Assembly (NCBI RefSeq): GCF_018215265.2
Contig: NZ_CP136562.1
Location: 2,232,001 to 2,296,000, forward strand
Length of the DNA stretch: 64,000 nucleotides
Direction of reading: 5' to 3'
From: Paenarthrobacter sp. GOM3
GTDB lineage: Bacteria > Actinomycetota > Actinomycetes > Actinomycetales > Micrococcaceae
The translations under genes were made by a program, and so were the position numbers. Below the pieces are notes generated by a model, which was not told where the DNA came from, ran no database searches, and was given only the letters and a program-made list of their open reading frames with translations. Positions 10,213 to 18,810 of the stretch are shown one piece after another (position 1 is the stretch's first letter; the number at the start of each line of letters is the position of its first letter).

Positions 10213-11562
10213 GTGAACACCCCTTCGACGACGGCGCTGGACCCTCAACGGGTCCAGCGCCGTTCCGTTTTCCTCCTCAGCTCTGCCCAACTCCTCAGCG
10301 GAGTCGGCAATGGAGCCACGTTGTCCATTGGTTCTTTGCTGGCCGTGGACCTGTCCGGTTCCGAAGCCTGGGCGGGCTCGATCACCACGGTGCTGACCTT
10401 GTCCGCAGCGATCGCAGCCTTACCGTTGGCGCGGTTGGCCGAGTCGCGCGGCCGCCGGGTAGGTCTCGTGACTGGTCTGGTGGCAGCCATGGCCGGTGCG
10501 CTCCTCATCATCCTTTCGGTGATGAGCCAGTTGTTCGTTGTCTTGTTGTTGGGCGCGGCCTTCCTTGGCCTCGGTACTGCAGCGAACCTCCAGGCGAGAT
10601 TCGCCGCCGTCGACCTTGCTGAACCCGAACGCCGTGGCCGGTCACTCTCAACGGTGGTCTGGGCGATCACTATCGGGGCGGTCGCAGGGCCGAACCTGAT
10701 TCAGCCTGGCGCTGCGGTCGGAGCGGCCCTGGGCCTGCCACCGATCGCTGGACCGTTCGTGTTTTCCGCCGCGGGGCTGCTGCTGGCGGCCATACTGCTT
10801 TTCGTCGGTTTGCGGCCCGACCCATTGCTGCTGGCCCGCCGCTTGGCCGCCGACGCCAGCGGGCCAGGCGCCACGGGGGAGAAGCCCGTCAGGGGCACCA
10901 TCGGATCCGGCCTGCGGGCTGTCCGTTCGTCCCCGCAAGCGATGCTGGCGCTCACGGCCGTGGTCGCCGCCCACGGGGTGATGGTGGCTGTCATGTCCAT
11001 GACGCCGCTGCACCTGCAACAACTCCTGGGTGGATCGCATCAGGGGCACCACGGAGGCACCACCGACAGCACGGACGCCCTGGTGGTCATAGGCGTGACC
11101 ATTTCGCTGCACATCGCCGGCATGTTTGCCTTGTCGCCTTTGTGGGGCTGGCTGACGGACAAGGCCGGACGACTGAAGACCATTGCGCTGGGACACGGCC
11201 TCTTGTTGCTGGCAGTGTTCATCGCCGGCTTTGGCCAGCACGAGCCCGTCCTGGTGACCAGCGGACTGATCCTCCTCGGCTTGGGCTGGTCCGCAGCCAC
11301 CATTGCCGGCTCTACGCTGTTGGCAGAGAGCGTCGCCCCCGGCCAACGGGTCACCGTGCAAGGCGTATCGGACACGCTGATGGGTGCTGCCGGGGCGGTG
11401 GGCGGTGCCACCTCCGGGCTGCTCCTTGCATGGATCGGCTACCAGGGCCTCAACGTCGCTTCCAGCATTGTGGCTGCAGCGGTACTGGTCCTGGCCGGCG
11501 TTGCGGCCCTTCGGGGACCACTCCGCCCAGCCGGACACTCCCGAGACCAAGCGATTCAGTAA
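10213..11562 (+). CDS. MFS transporter
   Basis: A 449-residue major facilitator superfamily protein with about twelve hydrophobic helices in two halves. The loop between helices 2 and 3 carries LAESRGRRVGLVTG, the usual MFS signature. A second-half loop (residues 274-282, GSHQGHHGG) is His-rich and could bind a metal, but this is only a suggestion. The substrate cannot be told; the general look is that of a drug or small-molecule exporter. The GTG start is supported by the -10-like TAGTCT 6 bp upstream. The gene converges with the S33 hydrolase; only 7 bp separate the two stop codons. Confidence 0.88.
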   Translation: MNTPSTTALDPQRVQRRSVFLLSSAQLLSGVGNGATLSIGSLLAVDLSGSEAWAGSITTVLTLSAAIAALPLARLAESRGRRVGLVTGLVAAMAGALLIILSVMSQLFVVLLLGAAFLGLGTAANLQARFAAVDLAEPERRGRSLSTVVWAITIGAVAGPNLIQPGAAVGAALGLPPIAGPFVFSAAGLLLAAILLFVGLRPDPLLLARRLAADASGPGATGEKPVRGTIGSGLRAVRSSPQAMLALTAVVAAHGVMVAVMSMTPLHLQQLLGGSHQGHHGGTTDSTDALVVIGVTISLHIAGMFALSPLWGWLTDKAGRLKTIALGHGLLLLAVFIAGFGQHEPVLVTSGLILLGLGWSAATIAGSTLLAESVAPGQRVTVQGVSDTLMGAAGAVGGATSGLLLAWIGYQGLNVASSIVAAAVLVLAGVAALRGPLRPAGHSRDQAIQ

Positions 11563-11569
11563 GTCAGAT

Positions 11570-12907
11570 CTAGCGGGCAGCCCGGACCATGCCCAGCAAC
11601 CGCCCGAAGATGCCCTCCCCGTCCTCGCCAATGCCATCATGGTGGAAGTCCGGGGTAACCCACGGCTGGAGCCCACGCACGGCGGCCGCCGTCTCCAGGG
11701 AAAGGTCATGGTCCACGTAGATATCGTCCCTGTACACCGCCGCCGCAACCGGGACAGTGTTGGCTGCCAGCCTTCCGGTGTCGTACAAAGGCTTCCAGTC
11801 CTTCTTGCTGGCCAGCAGACCAGCGACCTCGCGCAGTGGGACGAGTGATGGATCCTGCTCGAAGTACCACGGATACACCATTTCGCCGGTGAGCAGCGGC
11901 TCTGTGGCGTCCGGCTCAAATTCCGGGTACTCGCGCAGCACCCTCCAAGCGGCCCAGTCCGTGGCTTCTTCCTGGCCGTAGATCGATTCGTGCATCACGG
12001 CGTAAAGGGGATTGGTTCCCCTGCTCACCAGCGCCCGCACCTGTTCGAGGAAAGACTCGGATAGCCGCTGCCCGGCGCCCGTCTCGATGAACGCGTCCTC
12101 CAGGAGGTAGTGCAGCGAATCAACCCTGCTGTTGCCACCCAGGAACGACCCCACCATCTGGAACCGCTCGGGTGTCAGGCGTTCACCGCTCGCCAGGAAT
12201 TCCGGTTGCTGTTCCAAATGACGCACAATCCGGGTCACGAGTTCCCGGTCCTCGGGATACCACGAGAAGTATTCGGCGTTGCGGGCCGCGACACGTCGGA
12301 AGGTAGCGCGGTAGACGCGATCGGCCGGACCTTGGAGAGGGGCCAGTCCGCCGGTGATCAGTACTTCCCGCAGCCCTTCGGGCGCGAAGGACAGATACGT
12401 CAAAGCACAGAACCCGCCGAAGCTTTGGCCCAGGACTGTCCATGGCCCGGAGTCCAGGACCGCGCGGACGTGCTCAGCGTCGGCAACGATGGAATCCGCC
12501 CGGAAATGCGTCAGGTACTCTGCCTGCGCCTCGGCGTCTCCCCGCCGTTCCAGGCTCTGCCGCTCGATGGGCGTGGACAATCCCGTCCCGCGTTGGTCGA
12601 GCATCAGGATGCGGAAATCCTTGGCGGCGGCCTTCATCCATCCGGAGAGGGAGGTGATCCTGTTGCCCCGGCCACCCGGCCCACCCTGGAGGTACAGCAG
12701 CCAGGGCAAACGGCTGGCTGTCTCGGGCGTGTGCTCAGCGGAGGAATATTCACGGGCGAACACCGAAATCGTCTCGCCGGAGCCGCCTTCGCTGTCGGTG
12801 TCATGGTCCAGGGGGACCGTGAAGTAGTGCTCCACGGTCCGGATCCCACGGAATTCGTGGCGGGCTCGGATGCTGTGGCCGTTGTTTGGCCGCACCTTTT
12901 CAGCCAC
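11570..12907 (-). CDS. Alpha/beta hydrolase, proline iminopeptidase family (S33)
   Basis: A cytoplasmic serine hydrolase of peptidase family S33 (prolyl aminopeptidase type). Landmarks are HYFTVPLDHD near the N-terminus, LLYLQGGPGGRG (a variant of the HGGPG oxyanion motif), RILMLDQRGTGLSTPI, the nucleophile elbow GQSFGGFCAL, and a late acid/His region ending PDFHHDGIGEDG. Enzymes of this type release N-terminal proline from peptides, but specificity cannot be read from sequence. The start is uncertain: GTG 12907 overlaps the stop of the GNAT gene by 8 bp, GTG 12895 and a more upstream GTG at 12964 are also in frame, and none has a good ribosome site. Confidence 0.85.
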   Translation of the reverse strand: MAEKVRPNNGHSIRARHEFRGIRTVEHYFTVPLDHDTDSEGGSGETISVFAREYSSAEHTPETASRLPWLLYLQGGPGGRGNRITSLSGWMKAAAKDFRILMLDQRGTGLSTPIERQSLERRGDAEAQAEYLTHFRADSIVADAEHVRAVLDSGPWTVLGQSFGGFCALTYLSFAPEGLREVLITGGLAPLQGPADRVYRATFRRVAARNAEYFSWYPEDRELVTRIVRHLEQQPEFLASGERLTPERFQMVGSFLGGNSRVDSLHYLLEDAFIETGAGQRLSESFLEQVRALVSRGTNPLYAVMHESIYGQEEATDWAAWRVLREYPEFEPDATEPLLTGEMVYPWYFEQDPSLVPLREVAGLLASKKDWKPLYDTGRLAANTVPVAAAVYRDDIYVDHDLSLETAAAVRGLQPWVTPDFHHDGIGEDGEGIFGRLLGMVRAAR

Positions 12908-13412
12908 GGGCGAGTGCCTGGTTGATGTGGCCGTCGTTTGCGCCGAACGCTTCAAGTGGGTCACCTGTCAGGCGGAATGTTGACCATTCCGCCATGGGGA
13001 AGGCGCCGAGGTTCTTATAGAAATTGATCGAGGGTTCGTTCCAGTTCAGGACACTCCACTCCACGCGCGCATATCCACGTTCGACGGCGGTCGCGGCCAG
13101 ATGCTGCAACAGCGCCTTGCCGTGGCCTTCGCCGCGCGCGTCCGGAACCACGTAAAGGTCCTCCAGGTAGATGCCGTGGACCCCTTCCCACGTGGAGTAG
13201 TTCAGGAACCACAAAGCGAAGCCCTGCACCGTGCCGGCGGAATTCTCGGCGATAGTGGCGTAGACACGGGGGTTCTCGCCAAAGAGGACATCCGTGAGCA
13301 TCTCCGGGGTGTTCTTGACGGCGTCCGGTTCCTTTTCGTAGATCGCAAGATCGTGGATCATACGCAGGATCGCGGGGACGTCTTCAACGGTGGCGGGGCG
13401 GATTACACTCAT
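12900..13412 (-). CDS. GNAT family N-acetyltransferase (diamine acetyltransferase-like)
   Basis: A 170-residue single-domain GNAT enzyme. It begins MSVIRPATVEDVPAILRMI, with the acetyl-CoA motif VVPDARGEGHGKALLQHLA in the middle (R-G-x-G-H-G-K) and WSVLNWNEPSINFYKNLGA near the end, where Tyr is the usual general acid. The EDLYVVPDARG stretch and the Asn/Tyr block resemble the spermidine/diamine acetyltransferase branch, so a polyamine or small amine substrate is possible but unproven. The ATG at 13412 is preceded by TAAGCT and 7 bp. It is followed, overlapping, by the S33 hydrolase. Confidence 0.9.
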   Translation of the reverse strand: MSVIRPATVEDVPAILRMIHDLAIYEKEPDAVKNTPEMLTDVLFGENPRVYATIAENSAGTVQGFALWFLNYSTWEGVHGIYLEDLYVVPDARGEGHGKALLQHLAATAVERGYARVEWSVLNWNEPSINFYKNLGAFPMAEWSTFRLTGDPLEAFGANDGHINQALARG

Positions 13413-13419
13413 GGCATCG

Positions 13420-13425
13420 AGCTTA
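13420..13425 (-). promoter_or_regulatory. Putative -10 box of the GNAT gene (leaderless type)
   Basis: On the minus strand TAAGCT is followed by 7 bases and the ATG at 13412. It lies in the 13-bp gap after the CoA-transferase stop. Confidence 0.35.
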
Positions 13426-14817
13426 CTAGGGGAGATCGGCCTGCCGCCGCCACGCCAACGCTGACGATCCGTACTGTACGGGCGGCTCCCGGTACATGAG
13501 CTGCGTGCCCTCCACCAGGAGGGGTGGCCCCACGAACCTGAGGGTGCCGTAGGGGCTGTCCGTGACCAGGAACTCGGGCTCCGGCAGGGGACTGGGCGCA
13601 CCATCCCCGTGGACCGGGGGAAGTTCGAAAAGTTGCTCGGCGGTACGTGCCAGTGACATCGTCGCCGATCCACCACGTCCGGTCCGTAGCCGTTCGCCCA
13701 GCAAGGCGATGACGGCAGCAGCCAGGCCGTACCCCGTGGCATGGTCCAGGGCCTGGACCGGCAAGGCGCCGGGTTTCCACCCTGCGTCGTCGGGTTGTCC
13801 ATACCGTTCGGCGATCCCGGTGGCGGCCTGCACCAGACTGTCGAATCCCCGCCGCCCCTGCCACGGTCCGCCCCTGCCCCACGCGGTCAAGGTGGCAACG
13901 ACGAGGCCGGGCCTGCTCGCCAACAGCGCACCGGGCGCCAGCCCGAAACGGTCCAGGCCGCCGTCGTGGTATCCCGTGACCACCACGTCGGCCGAAGCAA
14001 CCAGCCCGTTGATGACGCCCAAGTCCGTCGTCCGGCCAAGATCCGCCTCGGCGCTTCGCTTATCGAAACCTGAATCGACGAAAGCGTCCGTCAATTCCGG
14101 AAGCTGGGGCGGGTCGATGCGGAGTACGTCCGCGCCGAGGGCACCCAGGAGACGCGTTGCGGTGGGGCCGGCGATGACGCGGGTCAGGTCCAGCACCCTG
14201 AGGCCGTCCAACGGCAGCCGTGGGTTGCCGGCAGGAAACCAGGCCGTGCCAGGCGAGGCCCCAGCATGCTCAGCCGAAGGTTCGACGTCGATCCAGTCGC
14301 CTGAGGCCGCTGCCGGACGCATCGGCGAGGCGAGCCATTCGGTGCGGCTCCGGACGGCCGCAGCCACGCCCTTGTTGGCCACGATCGCTGCCTCGGCCTC
14401 CAGGGAGGTCATCGACAAGAGCGCCCGGTCCACGTCTTGTGGGCCCCTGGCTGAAAGGGCTTCCAGCAAGCGCGCCGCATGGTGTGGATAGTTGGCGTGA
14501 AGGCGGATCCAGCCATCAGCTGTGCGCCGGAAGCCTGACATCGGAGCGAAACCCATCGGTTTCTGACCATCGATTCGCAAGTATCCAAGTGAATCGAAGG
14601 AGGCTGCCGTAGGACCGGCGGCCACGGAGTACCTGTCGGCGGAGCCGGTCAGTGCGTTAAGTGCAGTTGCCACCGCCTGGACGGAGCGGAGCGCCAGGCC
14701 TTCCACATCCAATGCACCGCCCCACCACCGGCGCGGGCCGTCCCAAGGGGCAGGAGGCACTTCACTGAGTGCCCCTAGTTTCCGCAGGCCTGCACCGAGG
14801 TCGGGGATGGTTCCCAT
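13426..14817 (-). CDS. CaiB/BaiF-type CoA-transferase with unusual domain order
   Basis: A 463-residue protein of the class III CoA-transferase group. The part that normally opens such proteins, LPLDGLRVLDLTRVIAGP with LGALGADVLRIDPP, appears here only at residue 201. It is followed by TLTAWGRGGPWQGRRGFDSL and PVQALDHATGYGLAAAV, where Asp358 fits the catalytic Asp. Residues 1-200 instead resemble the C-terminal part of CaiB proteins (SGFRRTADGWIRLHANYP). The domains thus seem to be in reversed order. The substrate is unknown; relatives transfer CoA between carboxylates or racemise 2-methylacyl-CoA. Its stop lies 13 bp before the GNAT start, and it follows the helicase gene with an 11-bp gap, suggesting one minus-strand transcript. 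Confidence 0.82.
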   Translation of the reverse strand: MGTIPDLGAGLRKLGALSEVPPAPWDGPRRWWGGALDVEGLALRSVQAVATALNALTGSADRYSVAAGPTAASFDSLGYLRIDGQKPMGFAPMSGFRRTADGWIRLHANYPHHAARLLEALSARGPQDVDRALLSMTSLEAEAAIVANKGVAAAVRSRTEWLASPMRPAAASGDWIDVEPSAEHAGASPGTAWFPAGNPRLPLDGLRVLDLTRVIAGPTATRLLGALGADVLRIDPPQLPELTDAFVDSGFDKRSAEADLGRTTDLGVINGLVASADVVVTGYHDGGLDRFGLAPGALLASRPGLVVATLTAWGRGGPWQGRRGFDSLVQAATGIAERYGQPDDAGWKPGALPVQALDHATGYGLAAAVIALLGERLRTGRGGSATMSLARTAEQLFELPPVHGDGAPSPLPEPEFLVTDSPYGTLRFVGPPLLVEGTQLMYREPPVQYGSSALAWRRQADLP

Positions 14818-14828
14818 GGGATTCCCGT

Positions 14829-17363
14829 TCAGAGCCTGTTGACGTCCGTCACGCGGACCACGGCGGTGCCGGACTCATCAGAAGCTGCAAGGTCCACTTC
14901 GGCCGAAATGCCCCAGTCGTGGTTGCGTGCCGGGTCATCGAAAATTTGCCGGACCTTCCATGTGCCGGGCTCTTCGGTAATGATGAGCAAGCCCGGTCCG
15001 CGGGCGTCGGGACCGGTGCCGATGTCGTCGTGTTCGTCAAAGTAGTCGTCCAACACGTCTTCCCAACGCCCGGCATCCCAGCCGGCATCGGCGTCGAGCT
15101 CGCCCAGGGCGTTGGAATCCTCGTCGGCGAAAAGTTCCACCCTGCGGAACATCTCGTTACGGACCATCACCCGGAAGGCCCTGATGTTCGACGTCAGCGA
15201 CGGCGGGGGAGGCGGGGGAGCGTCATGCGGTGTCGGCGCAGCCCCGGAGGTTAGCTCTTCCCATTCATCCAGCAGGCTCGAATCCACTTGGCGGACCAGT
15301 TCGCCCAGCCAGGCGATGAGGTCTTCAAGATCCTCGCGGAGCAGATCTTGGGGAACGGTCTGCCGGAGGGCCCGGAAACCGTCCGCCAGATAGCGGAGGA
15401 CGATGCCCTCCGAACGCGCCAAGCCGTAGAACTGGACGAACTCCCCGAAGTTCATGGCCCGCTCATACATGTCGCGGATGATCGATTTCGGTGCGAGCTC
15501 AAAGTCGCCAACCCAGGGGGCTGCCTTGCGGTACACCTCGAAGGCTTCGCCGAGGATTTCCGCCAACGGCATGGGATAGGTGACTTCGTCGAGCATCGCC
15601 ATGCGCTGGTCGTACTCGATACCGTCAGCCTTCATGGCCGCAACCGCTTCGCCACGTGCCTTCTTCTGCTGCGCGGAAAGTATCTGTCGAGGCTTCTCCA
15701 GCGTCGACTCGATGACGGAGACGACGTCCAGGGCGTACGACGGCGACTCCGGGTCGAGCAGTTCCAACGCAGCAAGGGCGAAGGGGGACAGCGGCTGGTT
15801 CAGGGCAAAGTTTGCCTGCAGGTGAACGGTGAGGCGTACCGAACGTCCTTCAGCCTCTTGCTGGTCCTCCGGGATCCGTTCAACAACTCCTGCTGCCAGG
15901 AGTTCACGGTAGATCCCCAAGGCTTTCTTCATCAGCTTCAGCTGCGCGGGGCGGCTCTCATGGTTTTCGCTGAGAAGCCTGCGGGTTGCCTGGAAGGGGT
16001 CGCCAGGACGTTCCATAAGGTTCAGCAGCATCGCGTGGGTGACGGTGAAGCTGGACGTCAGCGGCTCCGGTATGGACTCCACCAGCTTGTTGAAGGTTGG
16101 CTCGCCCCAGGAAACAAACCCCTCCGGAGGCTTCTTCTTGACCACCTGGCGTAGCTTCTTTTGGTCATCCCCAAACTTGGCCGTGGCCTTCGCCATGGCT
16201 TTGGTGTTCTCCACCACGTGCTCGGGAGCCTGGACCACCACCGTACCTGCAGTGTCGTAGCCTGCGCGGCCTGCGCGGCCTGCGATCTGGTGGAACTCGC
16301 GGGAGTTCAGCGGCCGGGTTCGTACGCCGTCGTATTTGCTGAGAGCCGTCAACAGCACGGTGCGGATGGGTACGTTGATGCCGACGCCCAAAGTGTCGGT
16401 GCCGCAAATAACCTTCAGGAGTCCTGCCTGGGCGAGCTGCTCCACCAAGCGGCGGTACTTGGGAAGCATTCCGGCGTGGTGGACACCGATGCCGTGGCGG
16501 ACCAGCCTGTTGAGGGTCTTTCCGAATCCGGCGGCAAACCTGAAGCCCGCGATGAGTTCAGCGATCCGGTCCTTCTCGTCACGGCTGCACATATTGATGC
16601 TCATGAGGTTCTGTGCGCGTTCGATGGCTTCAGCTTGGCTGAAGTGGACCACGTACACCGGAACCTGTTTGGTGGCGAGCAGGTCCTCCAGGGTCTCGTG
16701 CACAGGTGTCACCTGGTAGTAGTAGTGCAGCGGGATGGGGCGTTCCGCGGAGCTCACAGTGGTGGTGGAGCGGCCGGTGAGTTCCGTCAGGCCGGCCTCG
16801 AAGCGGGTGACGTCACCCAAAGTGGCGGACATGAGGAGGAACTGGGCCTGGGGGAGTTCCAGCAACGGAACCTGCCACGCCCAACCGCGTTGCGGGTCGG
16901 AGTAGAAATGGAACTCGTCCATGATGACGGAGCCCAGTTCGGCAGAAGCCCCCTCGCGGAGGGCGATGTTGGCAAGGATTTCCGCGGTGCAGCAAATGAT
17001 CGGCGCGTCCTGGTTCACGCCGGAGTCACCCGTGATCATCCCCACGTTCTCCGCGCCGAAGATGTCGCACAGGGCGAAGAATTTTTCCGATACCAGGGCC
17101 TTGATGGGAGCCGTGTAGTAGCTTCGCTTGCCCCGCGCCATGGCTTCGAAGTGAGCCGCGATGGCCACCAGCGACTTTCCGGAACCTGTGGGGGTGGCGA
17201 GGATGACGTTGGCGCCGGAGGCGAGTTCCATGATCGCTTCGTCCTGCGCCGGGTACAGCTGAAGTCCGCGGCTCTCCGTCCACTCCACGAACCGTGTGTA
17301 AATTTCGTCCGGGTCCAGGGGACCGGTGTCGGCGGAACCGGGAAGCTGCTCAAGAAGTTTCAT
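14829..17363 (-). CDS. Ski2-like DEAD/DEAH-box helicase with DUF3516 C-terminus
   Basis: An 844-residue superfamily 2 helicase. Motif I is ATPTGSGKS (about 55-63), motif II is DEFH in VIMDEFHFYSD, motif III is LMSATL, and motif VI is QIAGRAGRAGYDT. Two RecA-like domains occupy about 30-420. The remaining half, rich in acidic residues, matches the actinobacterial DUF3516 helicase group, related to Ski2/Mtr4 and HelY, thought to act on structured RNA. Near residue 730 a Pro run (PPPPPPSLTS) marks a linker. The ATG at 17363 was preferred over the GTG 24 bp upstream because GGAAA lies 3 bases before it and TAAGCT 8 bases before it. Confidence 0.9.
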   Translation of the reverse strand: MKLLEQLPGSADTGPLDPDEIYTRFVEWTESRGLQLYPAQDEAIMELASGANVILATPTGSGKSLVAIAAHFEAMARGKRSYYTAPIKALVSEKFFALCDIFGAENVGMITGDSGVNQDAPIICCTAEILANIALREGASAELGSVIMDEFHFYSDPQRGWAWQVPLLELPQAQFLLMSATLGDVTRFEAGLTELTGRSTTTVSSAERPIPLHYYYQVTPVHETLEDLLATKQVPVYVVHFSQAEAIERAQNLMSINMCSRDEKDRIAELIAGFRFAAGFGKTLNRLVRHGIGVHHAGMLPKYRRLVEQLAQAGLLKVICGTDTLGVGINVPIRTVLLTALSKYDGVRTRPLNSREFHQIAGRAGRAGYDTAGTVVVQAPEHVVENTKAMAKATAKFGDDQKKLRQVVKKKPPEGFVSWGEPTFNKLVESIPEPLTSSFTVTHAMLLNLMERPGDPFQATRRLLSENHESRPAQLKLMKKALGIYRELLAAGVVERIPEDQQEAEGRSVRLTVHLQANFALNQPLSPFALAALELLDPESPSYALDVVSVIESTLEKPRQILSAQQKKARGEAVAAMKADGIEYDQRMAMLDEVTYPMPLAEILGEAFEVYRKAAPWVGDFELAPKSIIRDMYERAMNFGEFVQFYGLARSEGIVLRYLADGFRALRQTVPQDLLREDLEDLIAWLGELVRQVDSSLLDEWEELTSGAAPTPHDAPPPPPPSLTSNIRAFRVMVRNEMFRRVELFADEDSNALGELDADAGWDAGRWEDVLDDYFDEHDDIGTGPDARGPGLLIITEEPGTWKVRQIFDDPARNHDWGISAEVDLAASDESGTAVVRVTDVNRL

Positions 17364-17433
17364 TGGTTTCCAGCTTAGTGCCCGCACGGTTTAGGCTCGG
17401 CCCAGCAGGGATGCCAGACGCGAGGAGGCTCTA

Positions 17434-18210
17434 ATGAAGTGGGACCCGTCCAAGTACACCGAGTTCGGTAATCATCGGGACAGGCCGTTCCATGACCTCG
17501 TAGGCAGGATTCAGGCCAACGACCCGCGGAAGGTGGTGGACCTCGGTTGCGGCCCCGGAAACCTGACGGCGACGCTGGCCGATCGATGGCCGGAGGCCCG
17601 CGTAGTTGGCGTTGATTCCTCGGCGGAGATGCTCCGCAAAGCGGAGTCGCTGGCGAAGCAGGCCCCGCAGCTGGAGTTCGAGCTAGGCGACATCGCCCGC
17701 TGGGAACCGGATGCGGATACCGATGTGGTTGTCACGAACGCCGCGCTCCAATGGGTACCGGGCCACCAGGACATGGTGGCTGCTTGGCTGCGCGACCTCA
17801 AACCCGGCGCCTGGTTCGCCATGCAGGTACCGGGAAATTTCACTTCTCCGTCCCATGCCCTGATGCGCGGACTGGCAGAGTCGCCGCGGTGGTCGCCCCG
17901 GCTGGCTGGAGTCCTTCGGCACGATGGCGCTGTAGGCAGTCCTGCGGACTACTTGGGAATAATGCTCGACGCCGGATGCGCGGCCGACGCTTGGGAGACC
18001 ACCTACCAGCAGGTACTGACCGGCGAGGACCCGGTCCTGGAATGGGTCCGCGGCACGGGCTTGAGACCGGTGCTGGCGGCTTTGTCCGCGGAGGAAGCCG
18101 CAGACTTCGAGCAGGAATACGCCACGATGCTGCGGGAAGCTTATCCGGCCACGAAACACGGGACGGTTTTTCCCTTCCGGCGGATCTTTGCCGTCGCGCG
18201 GAAGAACTGA
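17434..18210 (+). CDS. tam: Trans-aconitate 2-methyltransferase
   Basis: A 258-residue SAM-dependent methyltransferase. Motif I, VVDLGCGPGNLTATLADRWP (about 34-53), and the acidic ribose contact VVGVDSSAEML are clear, and TDVVVTNAALQWVPGHQ corresponds to motif IV. The opening MKWDPSKYTEFGNHRDRPFHDLVGRI is typical of Tam, which methylates trans-aconitate, a by-product inhibitor of aconitase. GAGGAGG precedes the ATG by 6 bases. The gene diverges from the helicase; TAGGCT at 17391-17396 is a possible -10 box. Confidence 0.93.
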   Translation: MKWDPSKYTEFGNHRDRPFHDLVGRIQANDPRKVVDLGCGPGNLTATLADRWPEARVVGVDSSAEMLRKAESLAKQAPQLEFELGDIARWEPDADTDVVVTNAALQWVPGHQDMVAAWLRDLKPGAWFAMQVPGNFTSPSHALMRGLAESPRWSPRLAGVLRHDGAVGSPADYLGIMLDAGCAADAWETTYQQVLTGEDPVLEWVRGTGLRPVLAALSAEEAADFEQEYATMLREAYPATKHGTVFPFRRIFAVARKN

Positions 18211-18288
18211 ACCCTGGATTGCAACCGATTCCAGCAGCCGACAGTTTCCTACGCCGGACCGGCTTGTCCTGTGCCGGCGTCGCTGGTC

Positions 18289-18294
18289 TAATTT
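18289..18294 (+). promoter_or_regulatory. Possible promoter of the GntR regulator
   Basis: TAATTT lies 19 bp after TTGTCC (18264-18269). The expected start of transcription falls at about 18300, on the first base of a 21-codon open frame. Confidence 0.35.
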
Positions 18295-18299
18295 TCGAC

Positions 18300-18365
18300 A
18301 TGGACCATGGACGTTTCGAACCACTCACGCCGCACACGACGCCGGTGACGGGCCGGAGTTACTGA
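18300..18365 (+). CDS. Possible 21-residue leader peptide before the GntR gene
   Basis: ATG at 18300 opens a 21-codon frame, MDHGRFEPLTPHTTPVTGRS plus Tyr, whose TGA shares its last base with the ATG of the GntR regulator (TGATG). With a -10 box at 18289-18294 it could be translated from a leaderless mRNA and couple translation to the regulator. There is no homology evidence. It may equally be chance, since the regulator has its own GGAG site. Confidence 0.25.
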   Translation: MDHGRFEPLTPHTTPVTGRSY

Positions 18366-18745
18366 TGACTCCCACAGGCGAGTTCCCCGGCACCTGGCGG
18401 CCCCACACCGGGAGCGCCGTAGCGCTCTTTGAACAGTTGCGCCTCCGGATCATCGAACTGGTTGACTCCGGAGTCCTTGCGGTCGGGGCGAAGCTTCCTC
18501 CGGTCCGCAATCTTGCGGGTGCGCTGGATGTTGCACCCCATACAGTGGCCCGCGCGTACAAGGAGCTGGAAGCGGCTGGCGTGGTAGCTACCCGGGGGCG
18601 GAACGGAACTGTCATCTGTGCACGGGACGACCGATGGGGAGCGCTGGCCGGAGTCGCAGCCGACTACGCGGCCGCCGCCAAGGCACAGGGCGCTTCCTTC
18701 GCTGAAGCCGTGCAGCTTCTGGCAGCCGCCTACGACGCTGACTGA
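18365..18745 (+). CDS. Short GntR (YtrA-like) transcriptional regulator
   Basis: A 126-residue regulator with an N-terminal GntR winged helix: ALFEQLRLRIIELVDSGVLA, then AKLPPVRNLAGALDVAPHTVARAYKELE, then GVVATRGRNGTVI. After that only about 45 residues remain, Ala-rich and helical, so it belongs to the short YtrA-like group without a ligand-binding FCD or UTRA domain. GGAG at 18355-18358 precedes the ATG by 6 bases. The genes it controls are not evident. It may regulate itself, and no exporter of the kind often linked to YtrA is adjacent. Confidence 0.88.
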   Translation: MTPTGEFPGTWRPHTGSAVALFEQLRLRIIELVDSGVLAVGAKLPPVRNLAGALDVAPHTVARAYKELEAAGVVATRGRNGTVICARDDRWGALAGVAADYAAAAKAQGASFAEAVQLLAAAYDAD

Positions 18746-18781
18746 TACCGATCAGTAGCGTGTGAGGCACGACATGGAAAT

Positions 18782-18804
18782 TCGAAGAAGTTTTCGATTA
18801 GCAT
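18782..18804 (+). promoter_or_regulatory. SOS (LexA-type) box over the uvrA promoter
   Basis: TCGAAGAAGTTTTCGA (18782-18797) matches the actinobacterial/Bacillus-type LexA site TCGAAC-N4-GTTCGA at 10 of 12 positions, with symmetric half-sites. TAGCAT (18799-18804), followed by 6 bases and the GTG of uvrA, is the probable -10 box, so LexA here would block RNA polymerase. DNA-damage control of uvrA is established in other bacteria; the assignment here is by sequence only. Confidence 0.6.
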
Positions 18805-18810
18805 TGGTAG

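Noticed and set aside
13426..14817. Frameshift or fused pseudogene in the CoA-transferase
   Set aside because: The frame is continuous, the catalytic Asp is in place, and codon use is even along the gene, so a rearranged but intact gene is more likely.
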